Shown in pieces: positions 5,313-7,044 of a stretch of 7,044 nt of DNA. How positions within the stretch are numbered: position 1 is the stretch's first letter; every line of letters begins with the position of its first letter. A program made the position numbers and the translations under genes. The notes below the pieces were generated by a model. That model was not told the origin of the DNA. It made no database searches and was given only the letters and a program-made list of their open reading frames with translations. This DNA is from Actinomycetospora sp. (lineage in GTDB: Bacteria > Actinomycetota > Actinomycetes > Mycobacteriales > Pseudonocardiaceae): the NCBI GenBank assembly GCA_025925615.1, contig JAICLN010000227.1:1-7044 (forward strand), read 5' to 3'.

Positions 5313-5702
5313 ATGCCGAACGATGTCGGGGTCGGGACGCGTCCGGGAGAACGGCCGGGCCGCGACCCGCTCCGGCCGCCGGATCCGAAGGGGATGATCT
5401 CCGTGGACGACCACACCACCGACCACCACGCCCCCCAGGCCCTGCACCACCTGGTCGACGCCGTGCTCGAGGAAGCCGAGTCCCTCGAGGATCGCCTCGA
5501 CGCCTGCGACGCCTACGTCGTCCTGGTGTCCGACCCCGCCACCGGCGCGATCGACTCCTACGGCCCGTTCGACGGCACCTCGGCGCTCTTCGACGCCGCC
5601 CGCCGGCGGCGGGGCCTGGACGAGGGCGACCTCACCGACGTCGCCGTCACCGTGGTGCGTCACCACCGCCCCGACGCCGCGCCCGAAGCGCTCGCGTCCT
5701 GA
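5313..5702 (+). CDS. Uncharacterised small acidic protein
   Basis: A 129-residue protein of unknown function. The frame has strong G/C third-position bias and ends 22 nt before a perfect hairpin, which supports a real gene. The first 27 residues are Pro/Gly/Arg-rich; the body (about 28-125) starts with a His/Asp-rich patch (DDHTTDHHAPQALHH), then an acidic helix (LVDAVLEEAESLEDRLDACDA), a hydrophobic strand (YVVLVSDP), the phrase GAIDSYGPFDG, a basic helix (ALFDAARRRRG) and a last strand (VAVTVVRHH). This suggests a small alpha/beta fold in the cytoplasm; no signal peptide or membrane segment is present. The ATG at 5313 has GGAGG 11 nt upstream (5297-5301). A GTG at 5403, with AAGGGG 9 nt upstream, is a credible alternative that would drop the low-complexity N-terminus. 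No function is assigned. Confidence 0.75.
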   Translation: MPNDVGVGTRPGERPGRDPLRPPDPKGMISVDDHTTDHHAPQALHHLVDAVLEEAESLEDRLDACDAYVVLVSDPATGAIDSYGPFDGTSALFDAARRRRGLDEGDLTDVAVTVVRHHRPDAAPEALAS

Positions 5703-5723
5703 CGAGCCGCGCGACCCGACGAC

Positions 5724-5748
5724 CCCGCCGGGCGCACGACCCGGCGGG
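5724..5748 (+). terminator. Strong GC hairpin after the small gene
   Basis: CCCGCCGGG (5724-5732) pairs perfectly over 9 bp with CCCGGCGGG (5740-5748) around a seven-base loop. It starts 22 nt after the stop at 5702. There is no T-run, which is usual in GC-rich actinobacteria. It probably separates the small gene from the DsbA-like/CcdA unit. Confidence 0.6.
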
Positions 5749-5839
5749 CACGCGATCCACCGGCGCCGTGTGGCCGAACACCCCGCGGGGGACCCGGCAG
5801 CACGACTGGGCCCCGACAGGGTGGGCGGACGGAGAGTGG

Positions 5840-6526
5840 ATGACACGCGGACGGATCTGGCTCGGGGCGGGGCTCGTCGTGGCGGTGCTCGTCGTGCTCG
5901 GCGTCGTCAGCGTCGTGGACCGGGCGGGGCCGTCCGGAACGGCGTCCGCGCCCGCCGATCCCGTCGCGGCCGCACGGCAGGCGGTCCCCCGCCGCCAGCC
6001 CGACGACCCGCTGGCGCTCGGCCGTGTCGACGCCCCCGTCGTCGTCGCCGAGTGGGGCGACTTCCAGTGCCCGTTCTGCCGCCTGTTCGCGACGAACACC
6101 GAGCCCGCACTGCTGCAGCGCTACGTCAGCAGCGGGCAGGTGCGACTCGAGTGGCACGACTACGCCTACCTCGGCCCCGAGTCCGTGCTCGCCGCCCGCG
6201 CGGCGCGCGCCGCCGGGCGCCAGGGGAAGTTCTGGCCGTTCCACGACGTGCTCTACCGCGAGCAGCCGCGCGAGAACAGCGGGGCGGTCACCGAGGGGTC
6301 GCTGACCGCCCAGGCCCAGCGGCTCGGCCTCGACGTCACCCGCTTCCGGGCGGACCTCGCCGACCCGGCGATCGCCCGGGCCGTCGCCGACGACGAGGCC
6401 GCCGGGTCGCGGCTCGGGGTGAACGGGGTGCCGAGCTTCGTGATCGGTTCGCAGTTGATCTTCGGGGCTCAGCCGACGGCGACGTTCGAGCAGGCGATCG
6501 ACGCCGCCCTCGCGCGGGCCCGCTGA
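5840..6526 (+). CDS. Membrane-anchored DsbA-like thioredoxin-fold protein
   Basis: A 228-residue extracytoplasmic thiol-disulfide oxidoreductase. Residues 6-27 form a single hydrophobic segment (signal anchor; no lipobox cysteine is present), followed by a Pro/Ala-rich linker to about 60. The thioredoxin fold starts at APVVVAEWGDFQCPFC, with the active-site CPFC at 77-80, and ends near 228; the cis-proline is Pro198 in VNGVPSF. The intervening helical insert (about 110-190, including GKFWPFHDVLY) is the DsbA/DSBA-like arrangement. The ATG at 5840 has GGAGAG just upstream (5831-5836) and begins the signal sequence; the open frame further upstream overlaps the gene at 5313 and has no protein-like character. 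The CcdA-family gene follows after 10 nt, so the two are probably one operon, with CcdA able to keep this protein reduced. VKOR at 629-1492 could instead oxidise it. Confidence 0.92.
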   Translation: MTRGRIWLGAGLVVAVLVVLGVVSVVDRAGPSGTASAPADPVAAARQAVPRRQPDDPLALGRVDAPVVVAEWGDFQCPFCRLFATNTEPALLQRYVSSGQVRLEWHDYAYLGPESVLAARAARAAGRQGKFWPFHDVLYREQPRENSGAVTEGSLTAQAQRLGLDVTRFRADLADPAIARAVADDEAAGSRLGVNGVPSFVIGSQLIFGAQPTATFEQAIDAALARAR

Positions 6527-6536
6527 CGGCCGACCC

Positions 6537-7044
6537 GTGCTCGACATCGGCTACCTCGCCGCCTTCGCGGGCGGAGTGCTCGCGCTGCTCAGCCCGTGCA
6601 GCGCGCTGCTGCTCCCGTCGTTCTTCGCCTACGCGGTGGCGAGCCGCACCGGGCTCGTCGCCCGGACGGCGTTGTTCGGGCTCGGGCTGGCCGCGATGCT
6701 GGTCCCGCTCGGCGCCGGCGCCGGGGCCCTCGCCGGCCTGGTGACCGCGCACCGCGAGCTGCTCATCGCGGTCGTCGGCTGGCTCGTCATCGCCCTGGGG
6801 GTCGTGCAGATCCTCGGCGGCGGGTGGAGCCTGCGGCCCGCGGCGCGGGTCCAGCAGCGCATGGCCGCGCGCGGCACCGCCGTCTCGACGGTCGGCCTCG
6901 GCGCCGCCTACGGGCTCGCGGGGTTCTGCTCCGGTCCCGTCCTCGGCGCCGTCCTCTCGGTGGCGGCCGCGGGCGGTCAGGTCGTGCGCGGGGCGGCGTT
7001 GCTCGCGGTGTACGCGGTCGGGATGACGGTGCCGCTGTTCCTGC
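6537..7044 (+). CDS. ccdA: CcdA-family cytochrome c biogenesis / thiol electron transport protein (partial)
   Basis: Polytopic membrane protein of the CcdA/DsbD-core family, which carries reducing equivalents from cytoplasmic thioredoxin across the membrane to thioredoxin-fold proteins outside. The 169 codons present cover most of the protein and run off the right edge. The two functional cysteines are visible in their helices: Cys21 in LALLSPCSALLLPSFF and Cys131 in YGLAGFCSGPVLGAVL. Hydrophobic helices occur at about 5-30, 45-68, 74-94, 117-142 and from 150 on. Translation starts at GTG 6537, 10 nt after the DsbA-like stop, with no clear ribosome-binding site, so it is probably coupled. Whether the target is cytochrome c maturation or the upstream DsbA-like protein cannot be told here; adjacency favours the latter. 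No cytochrome c synthase gene is seen in the window. Confidence 0.9.
   Translation, partial: MLDIGYLAAFAGGVLALLSPCSALLLPSFFAYAVASRTGLVARTALFGLGLAAMLVPLGAGAGALAGLVTAHRELLIAVVGWLVIALGVVQILGGGWSLRPAARVQQRMAARGTAVSTVGLGAAYGLAGFCSGPVLGAVLSVAAAGGQVVRGAALLAVYAVGMTVPLFL

Noticed and set aside
5258..5839. Upstream extension of the DsbA-like reading frame to ATG 5258
   Set aside because: It overlaps the gene at 5313-5702 in another frame, has shadow-like composition, and would bury the signal anchor that begins at ATG 5840.

Overview
This is a very GC-rich window whose real genes favour G or C at third codon positions. Together with a VKOR-type disulfide enzyme, a DsbA-like/CcdA pair and TetR-controlled DHA2 efflux, it points to a high-GC actinobacterium. 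Palindromic spacers built on GAGCGAA...TTCGCTC would suit a Pseudonocardia/Actinomycetospora-like relative, but that placement is inference.

Layout. Bases 1-420 (minus) hold the N-terminus of a protein with a copper-type HMA domain, probably a metal-transporting P-type ATPase that continues past the window edge. After the HMA domain the frame runs, without a stop, through tandem palindromic DNA repeats that it translates as a linker. Bases 629-1492 (minus) encode a vitamin K epoxide reductase-like (VKOR) membrane protein. A divergent promoter region carrying two abutting palindromes separates it from a GNAT acetyltransferase at 1723-2199 (plus). Converging on that gene is a minus-strand module, 4841 down to 2386: a TetR regulator followed by a 14-TM DHA2-type MFS exporter with an unusual C-terminal carboxypeptidase-regulatory-like domain. 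An identical perfect 14-bp palindrome, GGACCGATCGGTCC, lies just upstream of both genes and is the likely TetR operator. A one-base variant sits in the terminator-like hairpin after the exporter gene.

Right of tetR lies a 48-codon remnant of a VOC/glyoxalase-like gene, then about 275 bp of non-coding DNA with several hairpins. A small uncharacterised gene (5313-5702, plus) follows, closed by a strong GC hairpin. The window ends with a two-gene plus-strand unit: a membrane-anchored DsbA-like thioredoxin-fold protein (5840-6526) and a CcdA-family thiol electron transporter (from 6537, cut by the edge).

How they fit together. VKOR (oxidising), CcdA (reducing) and the DsbA-like protein can all act on cysteines outside the membrane, and the HMA protein handles a thiol-binding metal, so both flanks concern extracytoplasmic thiol and metal chemistry. 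The tetR-exporter module in the middle looks like a self-contained, possibly inserted, drug-efflux cassette bordered by the broken VOC gene.
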